NCBI GenBank assembly: GCA_964342745.1
Contig: CAYFFW010000010.1
Location: 1 to 38,712 of the forward strand
Reading direction: 5' to 3'
Source: AEGEAN-183 sp964342745
GTDB taxonomy: Bacteria > Pseudomonadota > Gammaproteobacteria > Magnimaribacterales > Magnimaribacteraceae
Length of the DNA stretch: 38,712 nucleotides
Under the pieces are notes generated by a model, which ran no database searches, was not told the DNA's origin, and saw nothing but the letters and a program-made list of their open reading frames with translations. Below, piece after piece: positions 14,714-23,779 of the stretch (positions within the stretch are counted from its first letter, which is position 1; each line of letters opens with the position of its first letter). The position numbers and the translations under genes are program-made.

Positions 14714-14968
14714 GTGAATTCTAATTTACACAAAAAAGCTTATTTTTTATCTAGAAGAGGTCTGCAAGAACTAGATTTAATTCTAAAACCATTTGTTGAA
14801 GAAAGATTTAAAAATCTAACTGAGGTTGAAAAAGAAAACTTTCTAGATCTATTAGATAACAATGATGTTGACCTTATGGAGTGGATAATAAACGGAAAGT
14901 CAGGACCTACTAATTTTAGTAATATAATTAATCAAATTAAGGCTTTTATTCAAGATGAAAGGAAATGA
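14714..14968 (+). CDS. sdhE: succinate dehydrogenase flavinylation factor SdhE
   Basis: An 84-residue protein of the SdhE/YgfY family that promotes covalent FAD attachment to SdhA. The conserved RRGLQELD (14-21) includes the RGxxE motif. The acidic helix region LDLLDNNDVDLMEWI also matches the family. It starts with GTG at 14714, 28 nt from the divergent ygfZ start, so the two promoters must share a very short region. It overlaps glk by 14 nt. No sdh genes are in the window. Confidence 0.9.
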   Translation: MNSNLHKKAYFLSRRGLQELDLILKPFVEERFKNLTEVEKENFLDLLDNNDVDLMEWIINGKSGPTNFSNIINQIKAFIQDERK

Positions 14969-15881
14969 CCATATTTTAATAGCAGATTTTGGAGCCACAA
15001 ATGTTCGAATTTGTTTAACAAACAAAAGAAAGGTCATCTGCGAACAAAGGAATTATTTACTATCTGATTATAGTTCTGCTGAAGACTTAATTACTAATTA
15101 TTTTGAAGATATAAAAAAGAAAGTAACTAAAGGTGTAATAGGAGTGGCAGCTCCAGTTATAAGGGATGAGATAATATTCACAAATACTAATATAAAATTT
15201 AATAGGAGATCTTTAAAAGAAAAATTATTCTTTGAATCCTTGGAAGTTTTAAATGATTTAGAGTTACAAGCATACGCCCTAGACTCTTTAATAGATGAAG
15301 ATCTCTTAAGGCTAGGCAAAGCAAAGGAGCAAAAAAAAGGTACTAAAGTATTAATTTCCCCTGGGTCAGGTTTAGGTCTAGCAGGTCTGATAGAAAAAAA
15401 AGTAGTTTTCACCGAAGGTGGCCATCTTAAAGTACCTTCTTATTCAGATGAAATAGGGGGTTTGGTAACAAAATTTAAAGAAGAGAAAGGAAGAGCACCA
15501 GACTTTGAAGATTTATTATCTGGGAAAGGAATTAACTTTATTCTAAGAAGTTTAAAGAATTGCCCTTCAACTGAATACAGTAATGAAGAGATTTTGAATA
15601 ATAGTAAAGACAAAGACTGTCTAAAAACTAGAGAGATATTAATTAATCTTTTATCAACTTATGCCCAGTATATAGCTTTGATTTGGGGTGCAACTTCAGG
15701 AGTATTCTTTTCTGGTTCTATTGCAAATACTTTACTTAAACCTAATGAAGCAGAGTTATTTAGGAGAGCTTTCGAGTCTAGTTCTAAAATGAAAGATCTA
15801 TTGCAGATAATGCCAACTTTCTTAATTAAAGATATTGATCTGGGGTTGAAAGGTGGCCTAGTATTAGCTTCAAGATATTAA
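14955..15881 (+). CDS. glk: glucokinase
   Basis: A 308-residue ATP-dependent glucokinase of the proteobacterial Glk family. The phosphate-binding ADFGATNVRI starts at 10, the catalytic aspartate is probably D101 in VLNDLELQAYAL, SPGSGLGLAGL lies at 135-145, and the sugar-contacting EGGH is at 154-157. It makes glucose-6-phosphate. The start overlaps the end of sdhE by 14 nt, so translation may be coupled. The match to E. coli Glk is recognisable but divergent in the middle. Confidence 0.88.
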   Translation: MKGNDHILIADFGATNVRICLTNKRKVICEQRNYLLSDYSSAEDLITNYFEDIKKKVTKGVIGVAAPVIRDEIIFTNTNIKFNRRSLKEKLFFESLEVLNDLELQAYALDSLIDEDLLRLGKAKEQKKGTKVLISPGSGLGLAGLIEKKVVFTEGGHLKVPSYSDEIGGLVTKFKEEKGRAPDFEDLLSGKGINFILRSLKNCPSTEYSNEEILNNSKDKDCLKTREILINLLSTYAQYIALIWGATSGVFFSGSIANTLLKPNEAELFRRAFESSSKMKDLLQIMPTFLIKDIDLGLKGGLVLASRY

Positions 15882-15898
15882 AAAATTATACAATTGAA

Positions 15899-15924
15899 GA
15901 ACTTTTTCATTATTTTAAAGTCTA
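15899..15924 (+). promoter_or_regulatory. sigma-E-type promoter of the rpoE operon
   Basis: GAACTT at 15899-15904 and TCTA at 15921-15924, preceded by G, are separated by 16 nt. This fits the sigma-E consensus GGAACTT, about 16 nt, then GTCTAA. It ends 26 nt before the rpoE start codon. Autoregulation of rpoE from such a promoter is well known in Enterobacteria and Pseudomonas. Confidence 0.7.
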
Positions 15925-15950
15925 CCTGATTGTATACATATAAAAGAGGC

Positions 15951-16565
15951 ATGAAAAAAAGCAATAAAGACTTAGATCTAGTTCTTGTAAGAAGAACTAA
16001 AAAGGGAGATTATAAGGCCTTTGATCTTCTAGTCCTTAAATACCAATCAAGGACTGTAGCAATAGCCATGAAGTTTGTTAAAGATCTTCAAATTGCTGAA
16101 GATATTGCCCAAGAGTCATTCTTAAAAGCTTATAAATCTTTAGACTCTTTTAGAGAAGAAAGTGCCTTTTATACGTGGTTGTACAGAATAACTTCTAACA
16201 CTTCAAAGAATTACTTGGTGTCCAAGAAAAGGAAAAAAGAACTCCTAGAAGCAGAAATTTTATCTTCTGAAGATATAGATATTTTTGACATACCCTCAGG
16301 TAGTTCTCCAGAAGAAATAATGGAAGCTAATAATCTAAGGGAGCTAATTTTTGAATCGCTAACAAACCTGCCTGAAGATATAAGAACTGCACTGTCTTTA
16401 AGGGAATTTGAAGGATTAAGTTATGAAGATATTTCTGAGGTGCTGAATTGCCCTATTGGCACTGTAAGGTCTAGAATTTTTAGAGGTAGAGAAATAATCC
16501 AAGAAAAAATCTTACCTTTAGTACAAGGTAATCCAGGTTTAATAAAAGGATCTAAGAGAAAATGA
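15951..16565 (+). CDS. rpoE: ECF sigma factor, sigma-E (RpoE/AlgU) type
   Basis: A 204-residue extracytoplasmic-function sigma factor. Region 2 runs from about FDLLVLKYQSR through AEDIAQESFLKAY to FYTWLYRI. Region 4 holds the helix-turn-helix LSYEDISEVLNCPIGTVRSR. The start is placed at ATG 15951 because AGAGG lies 5 nt upstream and MKKSNKDLDLVLV resembles the known family start; an in-frame TTG at 15930 is less likely. It directs envelope-stress transcription and is followed by its anti-sigma factor with a 4-nt ATGA overlap. Confidence 0.95.
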   Translation: MKKSNKDLDLVLVRRTKKGDYKAFDLLVLKYQSRTVAIAMKFVKDLQIAEDIAQESFLKAYKSLDSFREESAFYTWLYRITSNTSKNYLVSKKRKKELLEAEILSSEDIDIFDIPSGSSPEEIMEANNLRELIFESLTNLPEDIRTALSLREFEGLSYEDISEVLNCPIGTVRSRIFRGREIIQEKILPLVQGNPGLIKGSKRK

Positions 16566-17266
16566 ATGAAGGAATAAAAGAAAGAATATCTGCATTAGTA
16601 GACGGTGAACTTTCCGAATTTGAAGTTAGGAGGGTATTGGAAGAAATCGAGACCAGCCAAGAATTAAGGGACTACTGGGAGAGGTTACAAATCACTAAGA
16701 TGGGACTTAATGATGATTCTTTAGGTTACATTAAGACTGATATAGCAGATAGAGTCGCCAAAGAACTAGGAGAGTACAAAGCTGAACCCAATGAACTGAC
16801 TACACCAAATAAAACTTTCTTGTCTTTAACTGTAGCCGCTAGTGCATGCTTAGTCATAGCGATTGCTTTTGTAGGCGTAGATCCTTTAAATAAAACTATT
16901 TCACCTGAAGATTTATTTGCCTCTGAAACCAACAAGAAAATTGCAGATGCAATTGCAACACCTCAGGCTATGCAAGTATTAGATATAGCTACTAAGGGTA
17001 TGAACGTTACTTTACAAGGAGTAAACTCAGGCAATAGAGGCCAAGTCTATGCTAACTACAGACTACCTTCTAATGGTAAAACTTTTAAAGTTTCCTTAAT
17101 GCCAGCTTCTACTGCTTTACCGGAACTCAACAACAATCAGGCTCCAAAGCTGTCTTATTTAAAAACAAAAAATGGTTTTTATATTATCTCGGTTACTGGA
17201 GATATCTCTTCTAAGCAAAAATCTCAAATCTTAAGAAACGCAAACTTTTCTATTAACAACAGATAA
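16562..17266 (+). CDS. rseA: RseA/MucA-like anti-sigma-E factor
   Basis: A 234-residue single-pass inner-membrane protein. The cytoplasmic N-terminus (MNEGIKERISALVDGELSE, then a helical segment to about 50) matches the RseA N-terminal sigma-binding domain. A membrane helix lies at about 86-105, and the remaining 130 residues would be periplasmic. Regulated proteolysis by DegS and RseP releases sigma-E in relatives. It overlaps rpoE by 4 nt. The C-terminal half is divergent and I cannot assign it. No rseB follows, unlike in E. coli or Pseudomonas. Confidence 0.85.
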   Translation: MNEGIKERISALVDGELSEFEVRRVLEEIETSQELRDYWERLQITKMGLNDDSLGYIKTDIADRVAKELGEYKAEPNELTTPNKTFLSLTVAASACLVIAIAFVGVDPLNKTISPEDLFASETNKKIADAIATPQAMQVLDIATKGMNVTLQGVNSGNRGQVYANYRLPSNGKTFKVSLMPASTALPELNNNQAPKLSYLKTKNGFYIISVTGDISSKQKSQILRNANFSINNR

Positions 17267-17280
17267 TCCCTAAAAATACC

Positions 17281-18690
17281 ATGAGTAGATTATTATTTTT
17301 ATTTCCTGTCCTTTCCCTTTTCATTTCTTTAAATCTAAACGGTCAAAGCAACACTTTACCGAGCTTTTCTGAATTAGCTGAAGTGTCTTCTCCGGCAGTA
17401 ATTAATATAAGTAGCAAAAAAATAGTGAAAGAAAGGAGTTCTTGGAGGGGTAGCCCTAGAGGATTTGAAGACCCATTAGATGAATTCTTCAAAAGGTTTT
17501 ATGGAGAGCCTGCTCCAGGTAGAGAACAAAGAGAAAGAGAAGTCAGGTCTGGTGGATCTGGGTTTATTATTTCAAGGGATGGCTACATCTTAACTAACAA
17601 TCATGTAGTTGATGATGCAGATGAAATTATAGTTAGTTTGAGTGATAGAAGAGAATTTAAAGCTGAATTGATAGGTTCAGATGAAAGATCAGATTTAGCC
17701 TTATTAAAAATTGAAGCAGACAACCTACCTGTAGTTAAAATCGGTAAATCAAGTGAATTAAAGGTAGGAGAATGGGTAGTTGCAATTGGCTCTCCCTTCC
17801 AATTAAATTTTTCTGTTACTGCTGGAATAGTTAGTGCTAAGGGAAGAAGTATTCCTAATGGCTCTGACTCCACTTATGTTCCCTTTATACAGACTGATGT
17901 AGCAATAAACCCAGGAAACTCCGGAGGACCATTATTTAACCTAGAAGGAAAGGTAGTGGGAATAAATTCACAAATTTATTCAAGATCAGGTGTTTATATG
18001 GGAATTTCTTTTTCAATTCCTATTGATTATGCAATGGATGTAGTCGATCAAATTAGAGAAGGCGGCTCGGTTGCTAGAGGCTGGTTAGGAGTAAGTATTC
18101 AAGAGATAACAAGCGATCTGGCTAAAAGTCTTGGTATGTCAGCACCCAAAGGTGCCCTTATCAGTCAAGTAATACCTGATAGTCCAGCTGAAAGGGCAGG
18201 CCTAAGAGATCAAGATGTGATAATAGAGTTTGATGGAGTTGAGATTATTTATTCTGGAGATCTTCCTCAGACAGTTGGAAGTATTAGACCTGGATCAACA
18301 ATAGAAGCCAGGATCATCAGAGAAGGAAAGCAACAAAGTTTGAGTATAGAAGTTGGTCAGTTACCTGATGACTTATCTATTGCTGGTTCATCGAAAGGAG
18401 ATAAATCAGATGATTTAGGATTGGTAACAAGAGAACTAACCTTTGATGAGAGGAGAGACATGAATTTGGATCATGGAGTATTAATTATTGAGGTAAATCC
18501 AGACGGTTTAGCAGCCCAGCAAGGAATGCAGAAAGGAGATGTCATAACCTACATACTAAGTAAAAAGATAAGAAATAATCGTGATCTTTCTTCTTCGCTT
18601 GAAAAAGCTAAAGAAAATTCTAATGTTACAATGATTGGAATAGTTCGCAATGGCGTACAAACATTTCGTAGCTTAAAGCTAACAAAATAG
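17281..18690 (+). CDS. mucD: periplasmic serine protease of the Do/DegQ (MucD) family
   Basis: A 469-residue HtrA-family protease-chaperone. A signal peptide covers about residues 1-22. The catalytic triad is H108 (TNNHVVDDADE), D138 (RSDLALLKI) and S214 (NPGNSGGPL). Two PDZ domains follow, near 260-350 and 375-465, the first with ARGWLGVSIQ. It degrades or refolds misfolded envelope proteins. It lies 14 nt after the anti-sigma gene, the place held by mucD in the Pseudomonas algU operon. DegQ or DegP are equivalent names at this level. Confidence 0.93.
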   Translation: MSRLLFLFPVLSLFISLNLNGQSNTLPSFSELAEVSSPAVINISSKKIVKERSSWRGSPRGFEDPLDEFFKRFYGEPAPGREQREREVRSGGSGFIISRDGYILTNNHVVDDADEIIVSLSDRREFKAELIGSDERSDLALLKIEADNLPVVKIGKSSELKVGEWVVAIGSPFQLNFSVTAGIVSAKGRSIPNGSDSTYVPFIQTDVAINPGNSGGPLFNLEGKVVGINSQIYSRSGVYMGISFSIPIDYAMDVVDQIREGGSVARGWLGVSIQEITSDLAKSLGMSAPKGALISQVIPDSPAERAGLRDQDVIIEFDGVEIIYSGDLPQTVGSIRPGSTIEARIIREGKQQSLSIEVGQLPDDLSIAGSSKGDKSDDLGLVTRELTFDERRDMNLDHGVLIIEVNPDGLAAQQGMQKGDVITYILSKKIRNNRDLSSSLEKAKENSNVTMIGIVRNGVQTFRSLKLTK

Positions 18691-18732
18691 TTAACCTTTA
18701 CTTAAATTTAAGCAAATTAATGCTTAAGACTT

Positions 18733-20517
18733 ATGGATATAAGAAATTTTTCTATTATTGCTCATATCGATCACGGGAAGTCTACTCTTGCCGACCGAAT
18801 TATAGAGATTTGCGGAGGATTAACGGATAGAGAGATGTCTGACCAAGTTTTAGATACTTTAGATCTAGAGAAAGAAAGAGGGATAACAATAAAAGCTCAA
18901 ACTGTTAACCTTGATTACTCTGCAAAGAACGGAAATACCTATCAATTAAATTTAATAGATACGCCTGGACATGTAGATTTTTCTTATGAAGTTTCAAGGT
19001 CTCTTTCTGCTTGTGAGGGAGCAATTCTTTTGGTTGATGCATCTCAAGGAGTTGAGGCTCAAACTTTATCCACTTGTTACAGTGCAGTAGAAGAGGGTCT
19101 CAACATTATTCCTGTTTTAAATAAGATTGATTTAGACCAAGCTGATCCAGATAGAGTAAAAAAAGAAATCGAAGAGATTATTGGGATCGATGCTTCCTCT
19201 GCACCTTGTATTAGTGCAAAAGAAGGAATTGGTATAACAGACGTTTTGGAGAAGATAATTCAGGAGGTTCCAGGTCCTTCTTTGAATATTAAGGCGCCTT
19301 TACAAGCTTCAATAATTGATTCATGGTTTGATAATTACTTAGGAGTGGTCTCCTTAGTGAAAGTAGTAAGGGGAGTGCTAAAGAAAGGTGATCTTATAGA
19401 AGTCCATTCAAAAAAAGAAAAGCATTCAATTGATAAACTTGGAGTCTTTACTCCGAAGAGGAAAGAGCTTGATGAATTGTACTCAGGTCAAGTAGGTTTT
19501 GTTTGCGCTTCTATAAAAGAAATAAGAGGAGCTCCTGTAGGGGACACTATCATCAAAAATAATTCAAATACTGATCAACTACCGGGCTTTAAATTAGTTA
19601 ACTCTCAGGTTTATGCTGCACTTTTTCCTCAGAGTGCAGATGACTTTGAATCATTTAGAGAGGCCCTTGAAAAGCTATGTATAAATGATGCTTCACTGAA
19701 TTATGAACCAGAACACTCTGATGCATTAGGAGCAGGGTTCCGTTGCGGTTTTTTAGGGACCTTACATATGGAAATAGTTTCTGAAAGGTTACACAGAGAG
19801 TATGGAATAGATCTGATAACAACTGCCCCCACTGTAGCTTATAAAATTTTAGATAATGAAGGAAAAGAAATAAGGATAGAAAGCCCTAGTTCCCTCCCAG
19901 AAACAAATAAGATAAATGAAATAAGAGAGCCGATTGCTAAGGCAAATATTTTGGTACCAGAAAAATTTATTGGCTCGGTAATGACCTTGTGTAATGAGAG
20001 GAGAGGTAAACAACGCTCTTTACGTTATGTTGCTGATCAAGCTGAACTAATCTATGACCTTCCATTAAGTGAAGTTGTGATAGATTTTTTTGACAGACTT
20101 AAATCAGTTAGCAAAGGATATGCTTCTTTAGATTATTCTCTTGATAGATATGAGAAGGGCGATGTTATAAAACTGGACATTCTTTTAAATGGAGACAAGG
20201 TTGATGCTTTGGCTATTATTGTTCACAGAGAAGTTGCTCAAGCAAAAGCTAGACAGTTAACTGAATCTCTTAAAGAAGTTATTCCAAGACAACAATTTGA
20301 TGTTGCAATACAAGCCGCAATAGGAGGGAAAATAATATCCAGGCAAACCGTTAAAGCTTATAGAAAAAATGTTACTGCTAAACTATATGGTGGAGATGTA
20401 ACCAGAAAGATGAAACTTTTAGAGAAGCAAAAAGCTGGTAAAAAGAGGATGAAAAAGATAGGCAAAGTTGAAATACCACAAGAGGCTTTTCTTTCAGTAC
20501 TAAAGGTTAATGATTAA
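18733..20517 (+). CDS. lepA: elongation factor 4 (LepA)
   Basis: A 594-residue ribosome-associated translational GTPase. G1 is AHIDHGKST (10-18), G3 is DTPGH (76-80) and G4 is NKID (130-133). EF-G-like domains follow, and the LepA-specific C-terminal domain ends KKRMKKIGKVEIPQEAFL. It back-translocates stalled ribosomes or aids ribosome assembly. Length is the same as E. coli LepA (599). It starts 42 nt after mucD in a spacer holding a CTTAAATTTAAG palindrome. It is followed 2 nt later by lepB, the usual order. Confidence 0.98.
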   Translation: MDIRNFSIIAHIDHGKSTLADRIIEICGGLTDREMSDQVLDTLDLEKERGITIKAQTVNLDYSAKNGNTYQLNLIDTPGHVDFSYEVSRSLSACEGAILLVDASQGVEAQTLSTCYSAVEEGLNIIPVLNKIDLDQADPDRVKKEIEEIIGIDASSAPCISAKEGIGITDVLEKIIQEVPGPSLNIKAPLQASIIDSWFDNYLGVVSLVKVVRGVLKKGDLIEVHSKKEKHSIDKLGVFTPKRKELDELYSGQVGFVCASIKEIRGAPVGDTIIKNNSNTDQLPGFKLVNSQVYAALFPQSADDFESFREALEKLCINDASLNYEPEHSDALGAGFRCGFLGTLHMEIVSERLHREYGIDLITTAPTVAYKILDNEGKEIRIESPSSLPETNKINEIREPIAKANILVPEKFIGSVMTLCNERRGKQRSLRYVADQAELIYDLPLSEVVIDFFDRLKSVSKGYASLDYSLDRYEKGDVIKLDILLNGDKVDALAIIVHREVAQAKARQLTESLKEVIPRQQFDVAIQAAIGGKIISRQTVKAYRKNVTAKLYGGDVTRKMKLLEKQKAGKKRMKKIGKVEIPQEAFLSVLKVND

Positions 20518-20519
20518 TA

Positions 20520-21512
20520 ATGACTTTTGAATTAGACCAAATACTAATCCTGCTTTCGTTAGTAGGACTTACCTGCTATGGATCTTGGATATTTTTTACT
20601 ATAAATAATAATCTGAAGGGTGCAGCCGCGATGAGTGCTTTAATGTTCATCATCGTTTTATTTCTGTTGTGGAGAGTTTTTCGACTAAATTTAGATTTCG
20701 GTTTAATTCTATTCCTTGCAACTATTTTTGCAGTGTTATCTTGGTTAATAGGAATTGCACTAAACCTAAAAAATTTAATTTCTGAAAGCAAGTCTTATTT
20801 TTGGATACTGTTACTTATTCTGAGCATAAGATCCTTTGCTTATGAGCCTTATCAAATTCCTTCAAGCTCTATGGTACCTGGTTTGCAAATAGGAGATTTC
20901 GTTCTTGTAAATAAATATGCATACGGATTAAAACTGCCCGTTATAAATAAATTGGTTGTCAATGTGAGAGAGCCCAAGAGAGGTGAAGTAGGAGTATTTT
21001 TACCTCCACATACTTTATGTGATTCTTCACCAGAAGAAGCTAGACCAGAATTAGCATCCATACCGGTAAGGGAAAGTCAGGTTTTCTTAAATAAGTTCTT
21101 GTACCTGCAGAAGGACAGATGCACCTATCTTGGTATTAAGTACATCAAAAGAATAATAGGGGTTCCAGGAGATAAAGTTGAAATAAGAGGTGAAGACCTT
21201 TTCATTAACGGCAATAAATTAAATCGAAAATTTATAATTCAAAATAAAGAAGAGAGGTTTTATTCCGAGCAACTAGATAACCTTAATTACACTGTTAGAT
21301 ATTTAGGTTTAAAAGAATATGAGAACTACGTTTGGGAGATTCCACCAAATAAATATTTAGCCATAGGCGATAATAGGGACAATAGTTTAGACAGCAGGGA
21401 TTGGGGTTATTTTTCTAAAGAACACCTAATAGGAAGGGGTGAATTTATTTGGATGCACTGGGGCTCATTCTCAGAATTACCAACTTTTAAAAGAAATAGA
21501 CGTATAAAATAA
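20520..21512 (+). CDS. lepB: signal peptidase I, with extra N-terminal membrane segments
   Basis: A 330-residue membrane serine protease that removes signal peptides. The catalytic dyad is S117 (PSSSMVPG) and K210 (YIKRIIGVPGD). The box GDNRDNSLDSRDWG is near the C-terminus. Before the catalytic domain there seem to be four hydrophobic segments (about 6-28, 35-55, 60-82 and 93-105) rather than the two of E. coli LepB. A long insert of about 45 residues (161-207) with two cysteines (C167, C201) separates the PKRGE box from the lysine box. It follows lepA by 2 nt. Confidence 0.95.
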   Translation: MTFELDQILILLSLVGLTCYGSWIFFTINNNLKGAAAMSALMFIIVLFLLWRVFRLNLDFGLILFLATIFAVLSWLIGIALNLKNLISESKSYFWILLLILSIRSFAYEPYQIPSSSMVPGLQIGDFVLVNKYAYGLKLPVINKLVVNVREPKRGEVGVFLPPHTLCDSSPEEARPELASIPVRESQVFLNKFLYLQKDRCTYLGIKYIKRIIGVPGDKVEIRGEDLFINGNKLNRKFIIQNKEERFYSEQLDNLNYTVRYLGLKEYENYVWEIPPNKYLAIGDNRDNSLDSRDWGYFSKEHLIGRGEFIWMHWGSFSELPTFKRNRRIK

Positions 21513-21519
21513 TTTAGTA

Positions 21520-22176
21520 GTGTCCATAAATCTCAAAAAAATAAAGTCTAACTTTAAAAATAAATCCCTTTGGAATGAAGCTTTAACACATAAAAGCGCT
21601 TCGAACAGGAATTACGAAAGACTTGAATATCTCGGAGACTCAATAATAAATTTTTTTATAGCAGAAAAACTCTTTAGAAAGTTTAGTGAACTGAATGAGG
21701 GTGAGTTGCAACAGATTAGAGCTTCTTTAGTAAGTAGAAGTATTCTAAATAATTTAGGCCAAAAGGTCGGACTGACCAAGGAAATTATTTTGGGAAAAGG
21801 GGTGTCAACAGAGAATAACTCTATAGCCGGAAATGCTTTAGAGGCTTTAGTGGGAGCAATTTTCATTGACAGAGGTTTAGAGCAAGTAAAAGACTTCTTA
21901 GAGAAGATCTTTTTGGAAGAATTAGATAGTTTAGACCCTTCTGCTAGCTTCAAAGACGCGAAATCTATCCTGCAAGAAATTTTACATAAGAAAAACCTTA
22001 GCTTGCCTACCTACAAATCATTAGATAGAGGAGATGCCCTTTTTGAAGATAGATTCGAATGTAATTGTTTTATAGAAGAGTTAGATCTTACCTCCACAGG
22101 GCTGGGTAAAAGTAAGAAGATTGCAGAACAACAGGCAGCCCAATTATTACTAGAAGAGCACTTTAAAAATGACTGA
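21520..22176 (+). CDS. rnc: ribonuclease III
   Basis: A 218-residue double-stranded RNA endonuclease for rRNA and mRNA processing. The RNase III signature ERLEYLGDSI (33-42) includes catalytic D40. The second catalytic acidic residue is E108 in GNALEALVGAIFID. A dsRNA-binding domain fills about 145-215, ending KSKKIAEQQAAQLLLE. It starts with GTG at 21520, 7 nt after lepB. The end overlaps era by 8 nt, so rnc and era should be translationally linked. Confidence 0.97.
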   Translation: MSINLKKIKSNFKNKSLWNEALTHKSASNRNYERLEYLGDSIINFFIAEKLFRKFSELNEGELQQIRASLVSRSILNNLGQKVGLTKEIILGKGVSTENNSIAGNALEALVGAIFIDRGLEQVKDFLEKIFLEELDSLDPSASFKDAKSILQEILHKKNLSLPTYKSLDRGDALFEDRFECNCFIEELDLTSTGLGKSKKIAEQQAAQLLLEEHFKND

Positions 22177-23068
22177 TGATAAACAAAAGACAGGTATGGT
22201 TTCTTTAATTGGTAAGACGAACGTTGGTAAGTCCACTTTATTAAATCAACTTATCGAGCAAAAGATTTCTATAACCTCTAGAAAGCCACAAACTACAAGA
22301 CAGAGACTTTTGGGTATTAAAACAAGGCAAAATAACCAGATAATCTACGTTGATACTCCTGGGTTTCACAAGGGACATAAACGTAAATTGAATAAGTTTA
22401 TGAACAAAGTAGCATTATCATCAATTAATGGAGTAGATATCGTTCTTTTTCTAGTAGATCCTTTAAATTTTTCTGAAACTGATAAAGAATTATTGAATCA
22501 AGTATCTTCTAGGGACAATAAGGTGATTTTAGTTATAAACAAAATAGATAAAATTCATAAAAAGGACAAATTGATTCCTTTTGTCGAAGAAGTTACTAAA
22601 TTATTTACTTTCAATGAAGTGATACCTATATCGGCCTTAAAGAATAAGAATATTGATTTATTGGAAAGTGAGATTATTAAGAGGTTGCCGTTTAGCAAAC
22701 ACTTGTATCCAGAAGATCAAATTGCTGATGCTTCCCAAAGATTTTTATCTTCTGAAATCATAAGAGAAAAGTGCATATCAAGAGTGGGAGATGAAGTTCC
22801 TTATAGGCTTACGGTTATTGTAGAAGACTTTAAAGAAACAAAATCATTAATAACCATAGACGCAATAATATATGTAGAAAAGAAAAGTCAAAAAGGCATA
22901 GTTATTGGAGAACAGGGTAAGTTACTCAAATCTATAGGCATAGCTTCAAGAAAAGATCTTGAAAAGTTACTGGAAACAAAAGTCATGCTTAATGTTTGGG
23001 TAAAAGTAAAGAAAGATTGGACTAATGATCAGAGGACCATGAGTTCTATGGGGTATAAAGATGCTTAA
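22169..23068 (+). CDS. era: GTPase Era
   Basis: A 299-residue GTPase needed for 16S rRNA maturation and 30S assembly. G1 is GKTNVGKST (15-23), G3 is DTPGF (62-66) and G4 is NKID in VILVINKIDKI. The C-terminal KH domain has GIVIGEQGKLLKSIG with the GxxG loop that binds the 3' end of 16S rRNA. It overlaps rnc by 8 nt and recO by 8 nt, the conserved rnc-era-recO arrangement. Confidence 0.97.
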   Translation: MTDDKQKTGMVSLIGKTNVGKSTLLNQLIEQKISITSRKPQTTRQRLLGIKTRQNNQIIYVDTPGFHKGHKRKLNKFMNKVALSSINGVDIVLFLVDPLNFSETDKELLNQVSSRDNKVILVINKIDKIHKKDKLIPFVEEVTKLFTFNEVIPISALKNKNIDLLESEIIKRLPFSKHLYPEDQIADASQRFLSSEIIREKCISRVGDEVPYRLTVIVEDFKETKSLITIDAIIYVEKKSQKGIVIGEQGKLLKSIGIASRKDLEKLLETKVMLNVWVKVKKDWTNDQRTMSSMGYKDA

Positions 23069-23768
23069 ACCCTTTTCTCTTGAAGAAGCATTTGTTTTAC
23101 ATAGCAGACCCTATAAAGAGACTAGTTTAATTGTAGAACTTTTTACAAGAAATTATGGAAGAGTATCTGTAGTAGCAAAGGGAGCTAAAAGACCCAAAAG
23201 TAAGATAAGCGTTATAAAAACCCCTTTTAGCCTATTTTTAGTTTCTTGTTCCGGAAAAGGTGATCTAAAAAACCTTACTAACAGCGAAATTAAAAGATAT
23301 TTTAATCCTAATCAGCATAGTCTTAATTCTTTGGTTTATTTAAACGAGCTATTGATGAGGCTTTTAGATAAAGAAGATCCTCATGTAGAAACTTTTGATA
23401 ATTATTTAACATTCTGTAGCCACTTAAGCAGCGTCGGAAAGAAAAGTCTTGAAGCTCATCTAAGAATGTTTGAACTTAACTTATTAAAAGAAATTGGTTA
23501 TGGGGTAGATCTATGTTTTGAAGCAAACTCGGATAAAAAAATTAAAACTGACAGTATCTATATTTTTGATCCAATGACCGGGTTTCAGTCCACAAAGACT
23601 TCGGTAAGCAAGAAGAATAATTTTAAAGGAAAGGATATTATCAATTTTTCTAAAGGACATTTGTCTGACACTGAAACTCTTACTTCATCTAAACAAATTA
23701 TGAGAGAAGCTATAAACTCCCATCTTGGAAATAAACCCTTAAAAATAAGAGAGTATTTATCTAGATAA
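23061..23768 (+). CDS. recO: DNA repair protein RecO
   Basis: A 235-residue recombination mediator that helps load RecA in the RecFOR pathway. The N-terminal OB-fold shows FVLHSRPYKETSLIVELFTR and YGRVSVVAKGAKRPKS, typical of RecO. The helical C-terminal part is less conserved, and no zinc-type cysteine cluster is seen. The start overlaps era by 8 nt. In many Gammaproteobacteria pdxJ follows; here acpS comes next after 11 nt. Confidence 0.93.
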   Translation: MLKPFSLEEAFVLHSRPYKETSLIVELFTRNYGRVSVVAKGAKRPKSKISVIKTPFSLFLVSCSGKGDLKNLTNSEIKRYFNPNQHSLNSLVYLNELLMRLLDKEDPHVETFDNYLTFCSHLSSVGKKSLEAHLRMFELNLLKEIGYGVDLCFEANSDKKIKTDSIYIFDPMTGFQSTKTSVSKKNNFKGKDIINFSKGHLSDTETLTSSKQIMREAINSHLGNKPLKIREYLSR

Positions 23769-23779
23769 AGAGGTTAAGA

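Noticed and set aside
15930..15950. Upstream TTG start for rpoE
   Set aside because: The AGAGG motif is correctly placed for ATG 15951, and the extra seven residues have no counterpart in the family.
18701..18712. 12-bp palindrome CTTAAATTTAAG between mucD and lepA
   Set aside because: It is short and AT-only, has no T-run and no promoter phasing; it may be chance, so it is noted only within the lepA entry.
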